Shown here one piece after another: positions 36,645 to 50,500 of a stretch of 60,000 bases of DNA. A program made the position numbers and the translations under genes. The stretch spans positions 312,001 to 372,000 of the forward strand of contig JAQGDQ010000002.1 of assembly GCA_030141605.1 (NCBI GenBank), in the 5' to 3' direction. Source of the DNA: Tubiluchus corallicola (taxonomy: Eukaryota; Priapulida; Priapulimorpha; Priapulimorphida; Tubiluchidae). The notes under the pieces are model-generated. The model was not told where the DNA came from. It saw nothing but the letters and a program-made list of their open reading frames with translations, and searched no databases. The stretch's first letter is position 1; each line of letters starts with the position of its first letter.

Positions 36645-39600
36645 GTCAACCTCGGATATAAGGGACATTTCCGGACGGGAAAAAATCGTCCATTAGATCC
36701 TATGTCCCTTATAGCCGAAGATGAGTCAGTCCGAGGGTGTATCTAGACCTGCAAGCTCTATATAGCTCCTCTGGTAGCCTAATGCCCAGTGAAGCATTTG
36801 TTGCAATGTATATAAGATTTAATGCAAACACATCCAATCGTCTTGAACTGAACACAAAAATTGATGTTTATTCAAACTCATCCCAATTACAAGCCATTTT
36901 ACTACTGATAGTTATGCTAATAATGTTTATGCAAATGTTTAAGCAGAGTCTTTAGGACATTTTACTCTAACGTAATCAGCAATTTTACTCCGAGTTTACT
37001 TATTATTCATTTGTTTCCAAAAAAGTCCAACATCTTTTTCTGGGTTAACCTAGACACCTACTGTTGAATGAGAAAAGCAATTAGCTTATCCGCCGATAAT
37101 ATAGCCTCATTACGATTGTCCTCTGACAAGAGGTATGTGCCCACCAACTAGTTACCCACATCATTACAGCCACAAGACCAAACCGTAGTCCAAGGGAATA
37201 CAGTCTGGCCCGTGCGGGGTCTCGGCATAGGCTTTTTAGGATGTAAAAAATATTTGATCATGGGTCCCTTATATGCGAGGTAATTTACTTGGGTTTCTAT
37301 TACGCGGAACCTGAGGGTATCGTCCCTTATAACCGAAAGTCGGTTATATCCGAGTACCTTACATACAAAGATTTTTTTATAAGGAAAAATGTTACGAAAA
37401 ATTGGGACCAGTGCTGGTGGTCCCTTATAAGTGAGTCACCTTATACCCAAGGTTGGCTGTATATGTATATGTATATATATATAAACACATTTTGGTTTAT
37501 ATACTTTTATCAATCCACTGTCACATAATCAAACCCATTACACTGTATGACACAAGTCTTAATGAGTATCTAATATCCCTTGTAGAGCACGCTTGGTAAA
37601 CATTTTCTTATATTCGTAGCATTTTTACAATGGAACTATATTCCTCCAAATGTTAATAGCAGCAAGTCTATAAATCTTTTTAAAAAAATCTTCTAATATT
37701 TCTGTCTTAATATGTTTAATAGGGAAAAAAATCATTTGGCTAGTGATTTGTTTCATTCTATAGCGGATTGTGTAGCGAGATCATCCATAGAGGATTTCTT
37801 GTTAAAAATCAGTTACAGCTAATCTGAATGTGACCATTGTTTTCTTTTCTTATGTTTTCTTTTTGACTTCTTTCAACTAACTACTGCATAGCTTTTCTTT
37901 ATTCGTCTCTTTCAAAATAACCTCTTCTCTCATATTCTTCATTCTACATTTCACACTTCAATGTGGTTTAACAAGGTCCCCTTCATAACTATGAGGCAAA
38001 TTTCAAAACCTTATGTAGGAATTTCAGCCAGAAGTGTAGTGATTTTATTTATTTTTGTGTTTTAAACTGTGCTGTAATAATTTGTATTTGTAATTTTACT
38101 ATTTACTAGGGAAAATCAATTGAATTTGAATTTGAAAAAATTATAATTTGTAAATATCTTCTTGAGCGTAAATGCATACATATCATCAAGTAACCAATTA
38201 CTACATTTTAGGTGGCAGTATATATGAAACAAATAGAAGAACTAAAGAAAGAAATTAGAGCGAAGGATGATGCTCTTGCAAGTGTGGAACATAAGCTTCA
38301 ATGTGTGAAAGAATTTCAGCAAAACCGCGAAGCTACGTCACGCGAAATAGACACAGTATGCAGTTTTTTTATACATTTTTATACATATTTACATTTTTTA
38401 TTCATTACACTGCAAGCCGAAATCTAACAAATCAAAGACAAGACTTGCCACAATCGATCAAGATGTTTATGACATGATGATGCCTGGCTCACTGTCAAGG
38501 ATATCCTTCTGAGATGAGCCTCTGAACCAGAAGAGATGCTTCAACCATGTACCGATATTTGGATGTTAGTTTTTTAAACAGGTTTATTCAAAACAAACAC
38601 TGAACATTAGTTAAGCGCGCTGGTGTCAGCATGTAAGTAATTGGGTGCAAATTTTACTGGAACGAAGAAAAACAAGTTGCCTATGAATAGGAAGTCAAAT
38701 CCTAGTAAAATAACTCTTGTGAGGTAATATTACTGCAATTCTTTGATTTGGCTTTCCTTGTGCGTAGTCCATTTTCAAAATTGTTTGTTTTATAAGTAGC
38801 TTATATTTGCGCCTCCTGATTTGTTAACATGCAGAAGTACATAGAAAAGCACATAGCACATTTGAACTTATACATCAAATAAGTATCTATAGTACATTTT
38901 ATATGTGCTTTATATCTAGTTAAAAGATGCTCTTCTACATGCAAAACGTGAACACAAGTCTGTACTGTATAAACTGGAACGCAGATTCTTAGAGGAAAAG
39001 CTTAAACTGCAGGATACCGCTAAGCAACAAATAGCTGTCCTGTCTGAGCAAGCACACAGCCAAGCTGTTGCGTAAGTTTGTTGTAACAAAACATTTTATT
39101 CTTTTTGCCCATTTTGTTGTGACAAATGACTTGCCCATTTTTACCGTGATTATATTTTAATTAGCCCTTTTTATTTGTGCACAAATTTTAAACTTATGTG
39201 ATCTCACAAACAAAATTTTGTATTCTGTTTTCTTATAGCATACTACAAAATTTTATACTTCTATGATTACGTTACATACTACAAAATGTGTAGATTGTGA
39301 ATGTTGTGCATGCTCGAACACTGCTAAAACATTGCAAAATTTATTTGCATTGTACTATTTAATCACTGTTGTCCATCATCAATAATTTTTTATGGTCATT
39401 TATTGCATTTCTTTTAAACTAGGCACTTTTAGCTAAATCACCTGACTCATTTTTCCAATATTTTGTAGCTTGCACACATTTTTTTCTTTGAAGAAACCTG
39501 GATGAAACAACTAAGCAAATGTACAAGAATAATGCTCACATGGCTGAAGTCTTAAACTCGCAAGTGAAAGACAGCGATGCAATGAGAACTAAGCTGGAGA

Positions 39601-42600
39601 ATTTGCAGAAAGAAAACCAGAAACTGCAGCAGGGTAACGAACTTCACGAAAAAATAATGTATGATAAAATACAGGAAGCCAAACGAAGCCAAATTGAAAA
39701 GTCCAAGGTACTGCAAAAACTAGTTTGGTCTAGGAATGCCTTTATATGTTTGCTCTTCATAAAGAGCAGTGACTGCAGAAATTTTTTGCACAATATAGCT
39801 TTGTTGATCTAAGTTTATATGAAAGCCTCGGTTCCACATATACAAATAGTTTAACATTGGGTGTAGGCCTATAATTCTTGTTATAAAGCTGAACATGAGT
39901 CGCTTGTGTTACTGATAGGTCATGTAATTCAGCCGTCTTGTCGGTATTTACATTGTGCAGCCCAACAAGCAATTTAAAAAATGAGTTTTATGTATGTTTT
40001 ATATCATCGTCAATTTTTGAAAATGGTAATGATCTGTCAAATTTTTTGATATTTGGTATGGACCAACACATACTATGCCTCAGCCAGGTTCAGTTAATCC
40101 TAGTTAATCAACTAAATGATCATCTTTGATTAGGTTGTTTGAACTGTGAATTGATATCCTTTTAACAGTAGTTTAATTTGGAGAGTATTAGGGCACGCAG
40201 GAGCTTAATTGCAATTACATATGCGCTGTAACAAGATTACAATAATTACAAAAAATTGTGCAAGACATGTTTATTATTAACAGACATTTTAAACAGAGAC
40301 ACAGCAACTTGCCAGCAAATTATATTTTCCATGGTATAATCATATTTTTAAGCTGCAGTCCAGGACGCTAGATCAGAGAAATTGCACCTACCTATGATGT
40401 GCAATTCATTATTGATGGAACAAAGCATTTTGCAGATAGCAGTAACTACAAAAAATGTGGTTTATTGAAATTGTTTATTTAATTATCTAAATTTAATTGT
40501 GGACATTATGCTTAGTCATCAGCTTGAGGTGCCTGGGATTTTATACTTATTATTGACTAAGGTGATGTGGAGGGAGTGGAAAAAATGGTTTATCATGGAT
40601 ATATTAGTCAGTGCACACAGGGAAGGCAATACATTGAAAGCTACAAGACTACTATAGGACAAAAGTGTTATATAAATGTTACCTGAAAGAATGTCTTAAT
40701 TCTTGACACCATGTTAACTTGATAATATATATATATATATATATATATATTATCAAATTTACATGGTGTCAAGAATCAAGACATTCTTTATATATATATC
40801 AGTAATTTGGCACTAGATTTAAAACGTTCAAAAATAACACAAAGTTGGCAATTGATGTTGAGAACAAAAAGTAAAAATGTTGCATTGCAATTGTAAAAAC
40901 TTCAATTGCACACATAGTCTGTGGAACAATGGATAATACAGGTGAGGAAGTAATACAATTACAAGGTTTTCTTAAATTATTCCAGTTTGAGAATAATTTC
41001 AGTTTTGTATAATAGCAGTGCTTAAATATACTAATCATGGTACATGACTTAATGCTGTCAGTAGTAAAGTGCCCTGATATCAGACAAACTTATCAGAATT
41101 TGCCATTGTTACTATACAGAGTTGGTTACTTCTGCGAAATGTTAAAATAATAAAAAGAAGGGCGAAACATTGCCGTTATGGCATCATTGTGTTAAGCATA
41201 GCAGTTGGCACATCTTGCTGATTTAATTTCTTTAATGTGTCCAGGTGCCATAATCTTAAAGAAATACTTTGGAAATAATGTTCTTACATTGTAAAACACT
41301 GTAAGCTAATGTGCCAACTCAGCTCTGTTTTAGTTTTGATCACGTGACATTCAGCCACCCAAATGTTCAAACCACGCTATTTGGCAGTTTCAGTAATCTT
41401 ATTTTAACAGTTGCAAGAGGAGATTGCCAATCTGGAAAAGGAACTTATAATTTTATCTGAAAAGTATGAGACTGATAAAGGAACAATAATTCAAGAAATG
41501 AAAGCAGATAATCAAGCTAGTCAGCTGAAAGTGACAAAGTTATTAAAGGTAAGTTTCATTTATAAAAATAATAATATTATTATTATTCTTACTTAACATT
41601 AAATACTCTGTCATTACACATCTGAATATTTTGTACTACTGTGAAATAGCTTTATGAAGGTGTGCAGCTCATACAGGCTCATAGGTCATCTAATGGGTTG
41701 TGTTCTCTGTTTTTGTCACATATGGCTATAAGTTTCAGTAGCACTGCATATTTTCTGATCTCCTAGGCAGCATGATCATCGTGTCTAACACACATATCTT
41801 TATGCCAACTTCATAAGTTTTGTTAGACCTAAAATCTAGAGCTAATTAATACTCGTCATTTAGATTTTTTATAATCCATGTATGATTTGCAAATAATTAA
41901 ATAGGCATTTTTATAATATCAAGACAAACTGTATCATCTGCTAAACACTTAACTCTCAATGTCAGGACCTCAAATGTATCATAGTGGAGTGCATCCAACT
42001 GACAGGGCATCACCAAACATGTCAAATTTCCGTTCTCGTCAATATTGATTTTTCGTCTCAGGTTTTGCAAATGTGATTGCTTACAGCAGGCCCTACATGC
42101 CTTGTACAGAATGAATGAGTTTATTCGGCCTTAACAAGCTATGTGGTATTCTAAGGAGATTAGTAATTTTTGTGTGTGAAAATTCATCAGTCATGTTAAG
42201 CAGCAGCGATCACATATCACTGGATGCTTGCACAGAAGTAATGCTGCAACCACAGTTACAAGCTGCGTGTAAGTTTAATTATGGTAATAAATGCTTCTTC
42301 TATAAGCTTTTAGATGAAAAGAAGAAAGAAGTGGCCAAAATCAGGAAGTTAGCCAAGAATATCCTGGAGCAAAGAAGTGAAATAGAACAGTTCTTTTTGG
42401 AATCATTAGAATATGTCAAGAATGAAATAACAGAAACAAGGTGAGCTAAATGAAGGTTTATTGTTCGTAGCTTTTCGCGACGGAAAGTGTGTGTGTTTTT
42501 AAACTTTCGTTAACAACGGATTTTAATGAATGGCATTAGTTTTTAGATGAAGTTTTTGGTCTAATGAAGTTTTTAGATTATTTCAAAAAATGGCCTAGAT

Positions 42601-44478
42601 TACTTAGGTCAATGACAAAATGTAAGAAATCTCAAGCAATGATGCGTTCAGCAAATTTGAAAAACGTGTGTTTGCTGGTCTGACATTTTGGGATTCAGGT
42701 TTCTGTTATTGTAGGGGAAAATTGTGTCACCATGACAAATCGAAAGAGTCCTTGTGGCAATTACGAGGTCGAAATTCTCAATGAAATGGATAGAGTGTTG
42801 AGTTAAACTGAATCAGCACAAATCCAGGGCAATAATTTCGTATTATTTATAAGTCAGCTTGAAGTGTAAAAATTTTCACATGATCAAGTTTTATTTTTGT
42901 ACAAAGTTATACACATTTTTCAGACATTACATATTTACAATCTGTTTCATCTTTGTTTCAGGGCACAACAGTGGCAAGAAGCACAGCAAAAGTACAATCA
43001 GCGCATGAGATTAGCTCATTCGGGACGCAGTACATACCCTAAAATTAGAACATTTACAAAGAGCGATGCCAGTACCAACACCATTTTAACTGAACTAGAC
43101 TATGGCAGAAGATGGTAAGCTTGTTTAGTAGGGGTGAAATATTTCGTTAGTGGAACAATAGTACTCTTCTGATGCATATTTACATATGAGAAGGCTTTTT
43201 TTGCAGATTAACATTATTCCATAAAATTATTATAGTCATTCCCAGTTCTTTGTAGCTTCCAGATAATGTATTTCTACTTGTTCATGGTAGGCAAAAAATG
43301 AAAAGGATACCCCAGTTGTAATCTGTTTTATCAAATTCACAAACTTTCGATACTTATAGTGGAAACTTGTCTTTTTATTAGGGAGTTATCTTCGTCACGT
43401 AGCTCTTTTAAAATTTGTTTGAAAAAACAGTCTGTTATATTGAATAATAATATAAATGTACAAAAACTTTAAAATATAATTTCACTGTGCAGTTATAATT
43501 ATTTGTAAACTGAAATAGTAATGTAAATCATTGATCTACAACACTTGAAAATTAACTAGCTCTTTCTGAATTTGCACAATGCAGCATGGAGTCCCAGACA
43601 CCGTAAGTAGTAAAACTAATTACATTAAATTTTATTTGCCGCAAAGTATAATCTTACAGAAACCAGCTATTTTGTAAACTTAGGTCGGCAATAAATTTTA
43701 CTCAGAAAAATATTTCAAACTGTCAATGGAAGTGATTTGAGCAACATTTAACGTATACAATCTTTCAAACAAAACTTTTTATATATGTATGCGAGCTATA
43801 TCTTACTTGAGATTAATTACAAAAATATGTGATTATTGCATTAAACTAACAAATTTCTTTATGTTTTATGCAATATTTATTATAGGACTGGCATTAATGG
43901 AAAGGTTGATATAGCAGATCTGACATGGGAACAAAGGGAACGAGTACTTCGCTACCTCTTCACAAAAATGAACCAAAATCCAAGTGAGAAAAAGTGTAGG
44001 AACTGTGCTGCCCGAAGAACAAGTCTCAACTCTCACAGCAACAGTGCCAGGTATGCTGTAAATTAGGTTCAACATTTTATTAATCTTATAATTGCATTAG
44101 TGATTGAGAAGTAAATGCTACAGTTTGTTTTGGTTATTATTTACTTCATACTTGGGCATTTTGAGTATTTAGTTGAGACTTGAAAATCGATTTTTTGCCA
44201 TTCCTTATGTACGATGTGATCTTAAAGGTAGTTAAAAATGCCTTGTAAATAGTGTAAAATCTGCCAAAATGTTTGTTTGCTAGGTATAAAACATGTAATG
44301 TAGAAGCCAACAAATCACTAAAACTTATAATTTCTTGTCTGCATATTCTAGTTCTAAAGATGGCATTACAGGAGATAAAACGTTCATCACACAAGCGAAT
44401 GTGGACAGATCTGGTCGTTTACCCGGACAAAGAACGCCACCTGTACTGCAACCCATCTCACTACATACTACACTGTAA
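34271..44478 (+). CDS. BBOF1: Basal body-orientation factor 1, complete
   Basis: There are 11 exons: 34271-34566, 35304-35414, 35905-36094, 38212-38355, 38920-39071, 39494-39707, 41411-41548, 42307-42440, 42962-43114, 43886-44050 and 44352-44478 (TAA). Total 1824 nt, 607 aa; all phases agree. BBOF1 (CCDC176) is a coiled-coil protein of motile cilia, reported to align basal bodies. Residues 1-99 are strongly acidic and then lysine-rich. This acidic part is extra relative to the human protein as I recall it. Most of the rest is heptad-rich coiled coil. Diagnostic segments are KKEVAKIRKLAKNILEQRSE, TYPKIRTF and VDIADLTWEQRERVLRYLF. Human BBOF1 is about 529 aa, so this protein is longer at the N-terminus. 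The neighbouring ENTPD gene is divergent. Intron 3 holds a pogo/Tigger-like MITE and intron 6 a 100-bp palindrome. Confidence 0.93.
34860..34865 (+). terminator. Intronic poly(A) signal after BBOF1 exon 1
   Basis: AATAAA followed by a GT-rich stretch (34876-34910), inside BBOF1 intron 1. If exon 1 is not spliced, the reading frame ends in TAA at 34570 after KKKVKV. This signal could then give a short transcript for a 99-residue acidic protein. Confidence 0.4.
36602..36641. repeat. (TA)n microsatellite
   Basis: About 20 uninterrupted TA units in BBOF1 intron 3, directly next to the left end of the pogo/Tigger-like element. This agrees with insertion at TA dinucleotides. Confidence 0.95.
36643..37459. 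mobile_element. Non-autonomous pogo/Tigger-like MITE, ~817 bp
   Basis: The left terminus is CAGTCAACCTCGGATATAAG. The reverse complement of the right terminus is CAGCCAACCTTGGGTATAAG. CAG ends beside a TA (clear on the right; TG on the left, perhaps mutated) fit the pogo/Tigger branch of Tc1/mariner. GTCCCTTATA or its complement recurs near both ends (about 36655, 36704, 37264, 37322 and 37420), forming subterminal hairpins. The centre carries no DDE transposase frame, so it depends on a transposase made elsewhere. It sits in BBOF1 intron 3 in a TA-rich tract. Confidence 0.75.
40688..40787. repeat. 100-bp AT-cored palindrome
   Basis: AGAATGTCTTAATTCTTGAC at 40688-40707 and the bases up to about 40725 are mirrored by 40752-40787, with three mismatches, around a (TA)n centre. 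It lies in BBOF1 intron 6. It could be a small palindromic MITE or a hairpin-forming fragile site. Confidence 0.9.
43585..43602 (+). other. BBOF1: Candidate 18-nt microexon of BBOF1
   Basis: CATGGAGTCCCAGACACC is preceded by TGCAG and followed by GTAAGT, a strong donor. Its phase suits the flanking exons: included, it replaces one Trp by Cys-Met-Glu-Ser-Gln-Thr-Pro; skipped, the junction reads RRWTGINGKVDIADLTWEQ, matching the human protein. The skip form is probably the main one and inclusion is possible but unproven. A chance match of this size with both sites and the right phase is uncommon but not excluded. Confidence 0.4.
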
Positions 44479-47400
44479 TACACGGATATGGAAACGTGTT
44501 TTAAAATACAAATTGTAGTACTTATTATTCACACAGTATGGTATAAACTAATTACTTATGCTATCAAATTATTGAAATCCCATTGTTAAAATCTTACACT
44601 GTACACTAGTTAAGCTGTGGAATATATATAAATATATTATTTACTTAGATACTGTTCGTTATTGTTGCCAAAATATTGAGTGGATTATAATCACTGTTTC
44701 CTTTATGTATTTGTATGCAGCAAATCAAATCTGTCACAGGGCCGATTGTGCAATAAAAAGTCGAAAGATCTCACTATTGTGCATGTTTACTTAAATGCGT
44801 ATTTGATTATCTCCTCTGACTCCAGTAGTTTCCCTCCCCTACCTGTGTTTTCTTCAGGTCTTGTATGTCACAAAAGAGTCTATAAATGTCTTAATAACAA
44901 TGCATAATAAAGACATCTTGAAATTTCTGAAATACAAGTTTGCTGCTGCGAGAAATATTTCTGTTTTATAAAGCTATTTTTAATGTTTATGCTACAACCA
45001 ACATACTGTAGGTTAACATTCCATGAAAAAGGCTGTAACGTAACTAGCTTTTCAGTACTGAAAACAAAACTGCTATGCTTTTTATTTACCAACAAGTTTA
45101 TATTTAACCGCTAATACTTTAGATTATTTGTCTTCTACCATTTTAGGAAAAAAATTAAACATTGGCATTTAGTAAATATCACAATCGTTCCAGATAGTGC
45201 AAGGACTGATTAGCAAATCACTTAAGTTAAAAAATATTTTAAATTTGCTTTCTAGTATCCATACCAATTGGACTTCGAGCGATGAATAAGTTGTATATAG
45301 CATAAATTATCATCAATAACAGACAATCTATTAATGTAGTCTTGTAGGCACTGTACAATAGTATGAAATTGAATAAAAATGTACGAGTGAGAATTTTTAT
45401 TACATTCTATATTACGTAATAATGGCATTAAAACGAAATCTTAAGACATCTCATGAGGCATAAGATATGTGTATTGAGTTTCAAGAACTACAGTGATATC
45501 AAATGGTTCCTGCTTGAGGCTGCACTGTATGCTGCACAACCTAACCTGTTCTTGATCATTTAGTAATACAGTGTTAAAAGTTAAGAAATGCAAACTTAAA
45601 ATCAAAAACTTATATTTCAGATTTAATTTGCATATAAATGTCATCAAACTTAAAGATTATTATTATTGTCTTGACTATGATCCACAAATTTACATTAATT
45701 TTAGAAATGATAAGATATATTTTGGGAATAACAAAATATGCAATATGCTTAGCACTTATTCATACTAAAGCAATTTGTTTTAAGCAAATGCAGCTCTAAT
45801 TGAACATCTTGTTTGACAGTCTTTGTGGCAGTTAATTCATTGTGTCATTATGCAACTTTCATATAATATGCATGATAGATTTTATTCACATTGCACACAT
45901 CATAAAAGCAACAATACATAGCACTTGGATTAAAATTGCAACAAGAGCTTCATATGCTACTATATAAATTACTACCTAAAATGTGTATTTGTGAGTTTTT
46001 ATAAAACTTGCAAAACTATTAAGACCAGACTAATAAAAACCAATACACCAAACACAAATATATACAGAATACATAAAAATCTCAGATGCAATATTTAAAG
46101 CAGTTTTTACAATTAACTTTCTACGTAATTTTTACCCAGCTGCCTATATCTTACAAAAATATTTTGCTACTATAAACATATACACTACAAGATGTTTTAT
46201 TGAGAAGTTGACATAATTAGTTTATGATTATAAATGTGACATGATACATACAACTCGAGAGACAAGCAATAACACAATATACTATTTAAACCCATTCACA
46301 ATTAACTGTATGCATGACATTCACCCAACCTGCTTAATTCTGGCAAAATTTTTTAGAATGCATTATGATTAAATACTTAAAACAATTATTGTAGCCCAAT
46401 CAAAACTTAGTTGGATTATTTCACAATCTTGTCCAATCGTTTTTTGAAAAAGGACCATAATAATCAAGTTTAAAGTTATCAAATAAATTCAAGACATTAA
46501 TTGAGACTTACTACAAATGCAAAAGTTATTACATTTGGTAGCCCTTAGTAGGTTTACAAAACAATAATCTACCAGGTAAGGCACAGTGGTAATTCTCTCA
46601 TGTAAAGTCACCCTTTGGGCTTTTCATCAACAAAAATGACAAAATATTTCTTTGGATTACATTGGACCTTGGTACTGGCTGTACTGTGTTGAAAAAACAG
46701 GAAGGCATTGTGAAGGACGGGTCTTCTTAACTTTTAATTATGGCAAGTACCCTTTGCAAGCTTCCCAGTGCCTATCCACTGTAGCGCTGGTGCTACCCAC
46801 ACTACTTTGTAAACTGTATCTAACAACGCACTACAGCATTATTGTAATAATAACACAAGAAAGCATTAGGAGTGTATGATACTGTACATTAACAGTGTCT
46901 CATGCTACCATAAAGTGAATTAAATTACCACTAAAACTAATTAAATAAAAAAACTAATGATAGTAAAAACAGCATTATTACAGTCTACAACATACGAAAA
47001 TATTAAAACCCTCGTAATACTAGCTCAGCATAAAAACACTGATAAATAAAGTGGGCTAATTCAAAACAATGACACAGTGTTCTGAAAGTGTCTAAATGTA
47101 ATTACAGCAGTAAAAGAAGAGCTTTACATGTTTTCTCCTTTTTGTACCATGCACTTTACACACAGCATATCCATATTTAAAAGGCTAACTGAACCTTACA
47201 AGATAAAAATGTGTATACATCAGCCTATGCAACTTTAATAAAATCTGTACACCATGTATAATCATCTATATTTTACAGCATACACAAGTTTTACTAAAGA
47301 CACTCGGTACTGTGTAAAAATACTATGTTTAAAAATACTATGATATCAAAGTATATGCAGGCAAAATAGAATGTCAGCTTAATTTGAAGCAAAAATAAAT

Positions 47401-47545
47401 GCTGTGAAACTAAGAAATGCCACTTAAACATAATCGTTAAAAGCATATGACACTGTGTATATATTATATTTCATAAACTTAAAAGCTGAACTGAAGGCAG
47501 GCAAGAAATGACTTCTAACAAATGTTCCTATTAATTACTAACTAC
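44479..47545. other. Convergent intergenic region and 3' UTRs of BBOF1 and ENT
   Basis: About 3 kb lie between convergent stop codons. BBOF1 poly(A) signals are at 44752 and 44906. On the minus strand AATAAA-type signals for the ENT gene exist at 46196-46201 and 45881-45886, implying a 3' UTR of about 1.3-1.7 kb. No exon of another gene is recognisable. Confidence 0.55.
44752..44757 (+). terminator. BBOF1: Poly(A) signal of BBOF1 (first of two)
   Basis: AATAAA about 270 bases after the BBOF1 stop. A second AATAAA at 44906-44911 could serve instead. The choice cannot be made from sequence. Confidence 0.5.
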
Positions 47546-50500
47546 TCATCTCGTTACAAGTGAAACCAGAAGAAAAGAAAAGAGGGAACCGCAGAAGAGA
47601 CCAAATGTTAACATGAATGCACATACAGCACCGGCAGTCTCTGCAAGCTCATTATTAACTTTTCTGTAAGAAGAAAATTTCTTTGTGTAAACTTTTTCAC
47701 AGCATTTAAATAAATAGAACACAAGTCTAAGTAAATCTATACTAAATTTACAATCCGAATTGCTAGTTATTAGAAAATCAGCTTTTTGGGTAAGAAGGAA
47801 TGCCACCGAGAGAAAGGAATATTGCAAAATTTCCATCTAGAAACTAATAGTAAACATGTACGGTATAGTTTTTAAAGGTTAATGTATAATGACAAAGAAC
47901 GGATTCATAAACAATATCAATAAAAAATCAGTACAGTGTACAAGTATGCTTCATCATGTGTAGATTCAATATTACCTGGTGACTTAAACATACATTGTTT
48001 AACAAAAAAATTAAATTAAGTCTTCATACTTTGTCTATAGGTAGTGATTAGTTTAGTAGAACTGCTTACTTAATGACTGCTTGGTGACATATAGGTGTTA
48101 CGAAAGGACAAGCATAATAAACGAAGTACATGTACGAGCTATCCTGCCTGCTGTATAAACTAACTCACTTGTGAATGAGTTAGTTCAAATATGTACTATT
48201 ATGTTGTTGTTTTCAATCTTATTTAATTCGTTTTTAATATTGCACTTTGCCAACTGAACACTCAATTCCTGTAATGCTGGTGATAGTAATTTAATTCCGA
48301 TAGCTTACTTGAAACGCAGCTTGCTTTCTTACAAAACACTAAAGGCTTTTGACTACATCAATTTCCTAACCAAAAGAAATTTAGCATTAAGTTTTCTGCC
48401 TTTGGTCACTTTAAAAAACACTTGGATTTGCTTGTTAGTTCCTGTTTGTATAGTATTGCATGTTGCTAATGCGACGTGAACAATTCTATTATCATGTAAA
48501 TAAATAAACCATGCTTGTTGCAGGGGAAAAATCCAGTGTACAAGTTGTAGAAGCATTCTAACTAGTTAAACCACTGCATTTCTAGATACCAATAACAGAA
48601 TGCTGCAAAAAATGTACTATGTCGTGAAATTTAATAGCCATAAGAAGGCTGGATGAAAGGACAAAGGGACAGGTGCTCCTTGTGTCAAGGCCAGCAATTC
48701 TGTGCAACAGGATATTAATAATAAAGTCTGCCATAATAGGTTTGGACTATTCAAATAAATACTTTTTGCACAACAAGCTCTTGAAATTATGTACTTACTG
48801 AGGTCCATGCATCATTGATATTGTGCCTAAATAACCATTTGTTATTGAAAAGCCCAGCATGAAAACTATTGGCCATGCATCATGATTGAACACTACTGGG
48901 ATGTCATTTCGTGGCTGTATATTACAAAACAAAAACAATGGGATGAAGACGACGCGTAATGCACAGAGAAGTGGAAGTAATCGGCTACCTAGCTTTGGCT
49001 GAAACACAAAATAAAACATGATCAAAATTAAAAATATTAAGAAGTAATATACACCACAAAAATTTTCAAAGACCTTTAAGAGGGACGGCTGAAAAGAGGT
49101 TTCATAAAGCCATCACTAAGTTAAAGACATCGTTATTACATTCACTTAACTATTAATACTGAATCTTTGAGCTAGTGATGGTTTTGTGAAAATGGGCCCT
49201 GGTTCAGACTTATAACAATAATTAGTTCTATTATGCACATTTAGATTTGTTAATTAATTTTTCCAAAAGCAAAACATAAAATCTAAAACAGATAAATTTT
49301 TATAATATAAAAGAGAGAATTACTATTAGTTTGTAACTCAGTAAAATTACGTTCAGGGCAAATGACAAAATGTAAATATTTAACTAAGTCAGCATAAAAG
49401 ATATGAACATATATCAAAGTATAAAGGAAACAGTTCACATGTAATAACTAATAACACATAAATTTTTAATAACTAACTAGACAGAAACAACGATAGAATT
49501 TCAGTTATCAAAACACCATTTATAAGAATAATTGATTACTGTAAAGGTACAGTATAGCAACACTATAAGTTTTACATTTAAGACATGCAACTGCTAAAAT
49601 GATTTAAATGCTATAAGCTTTAAACAAATATCACAAAAAGGATTAGATAAGTAAGCTTCGTATTGTACTGAAAGTATAGGAAAATCCTGTTTTGTCTAGA
49701 TAAACATGTAAGTAATAACTATACGAACCCAGGATAAATAATCTATTAAGAATCTACCTAAAAGATCTCCAACACCATACAGTAGAAAACAGGCAATAGG
49801 AATAAATAATTTATCTGCAAGAAGAAAAATTACAGACTTGATAAAAAGAGAAAACCAAAAGTGAAGAAAAATATAAATTCATGCATGAAATGCAGAGCTT
49901 GGATACAACTAAGTGTCATTAGTAGGAAAACCGCCTGTCGAAGTGACAAAGATTTTTCAACGAAGGCAAATGCAACTAAGTAAGGTGTGAACATTTTTAC
50001 TGAGTGGTCAGTGCTGATCAAATGTCAGCCAAACTCTACAGTCTACATCATCACTATGTGTTTTCACAGCTAAATAAAGAAAGACAAAGAATTTAGGAAA
50101 TAAGATCAGTGGTGCAGTAAATGTCTTATTGCGCCATTTTATCATCGATTACTACTCGCTTAGCAGAAAAACAAGAAGTACCATTTTAAATCTTTGACAT
50201 GACTTTGGTAATCATAACCTACCAGAAGAAAAGCAAACTCAGTGGCTCTCAAAATGTTGAATTACAATGCACCAGCAGCACGCTACTGGCTGCAGAAACA
50301 AAATGACTTGAATAAGTGGTAACTGCAGAGATCTATTCTAGGCTATCAGTAAAGAAGGAAAAATGACTGCTATGACCATAGTGACTAATTGCAGAACCCT
50401 GCAAAACTAACATATCTCCAGTCTATAATGATCATCAAAATTAGCATTTTGTTTCTATGCTGATATTGGAGTTGTCTCACACAATAATGGAGTCACTTTC

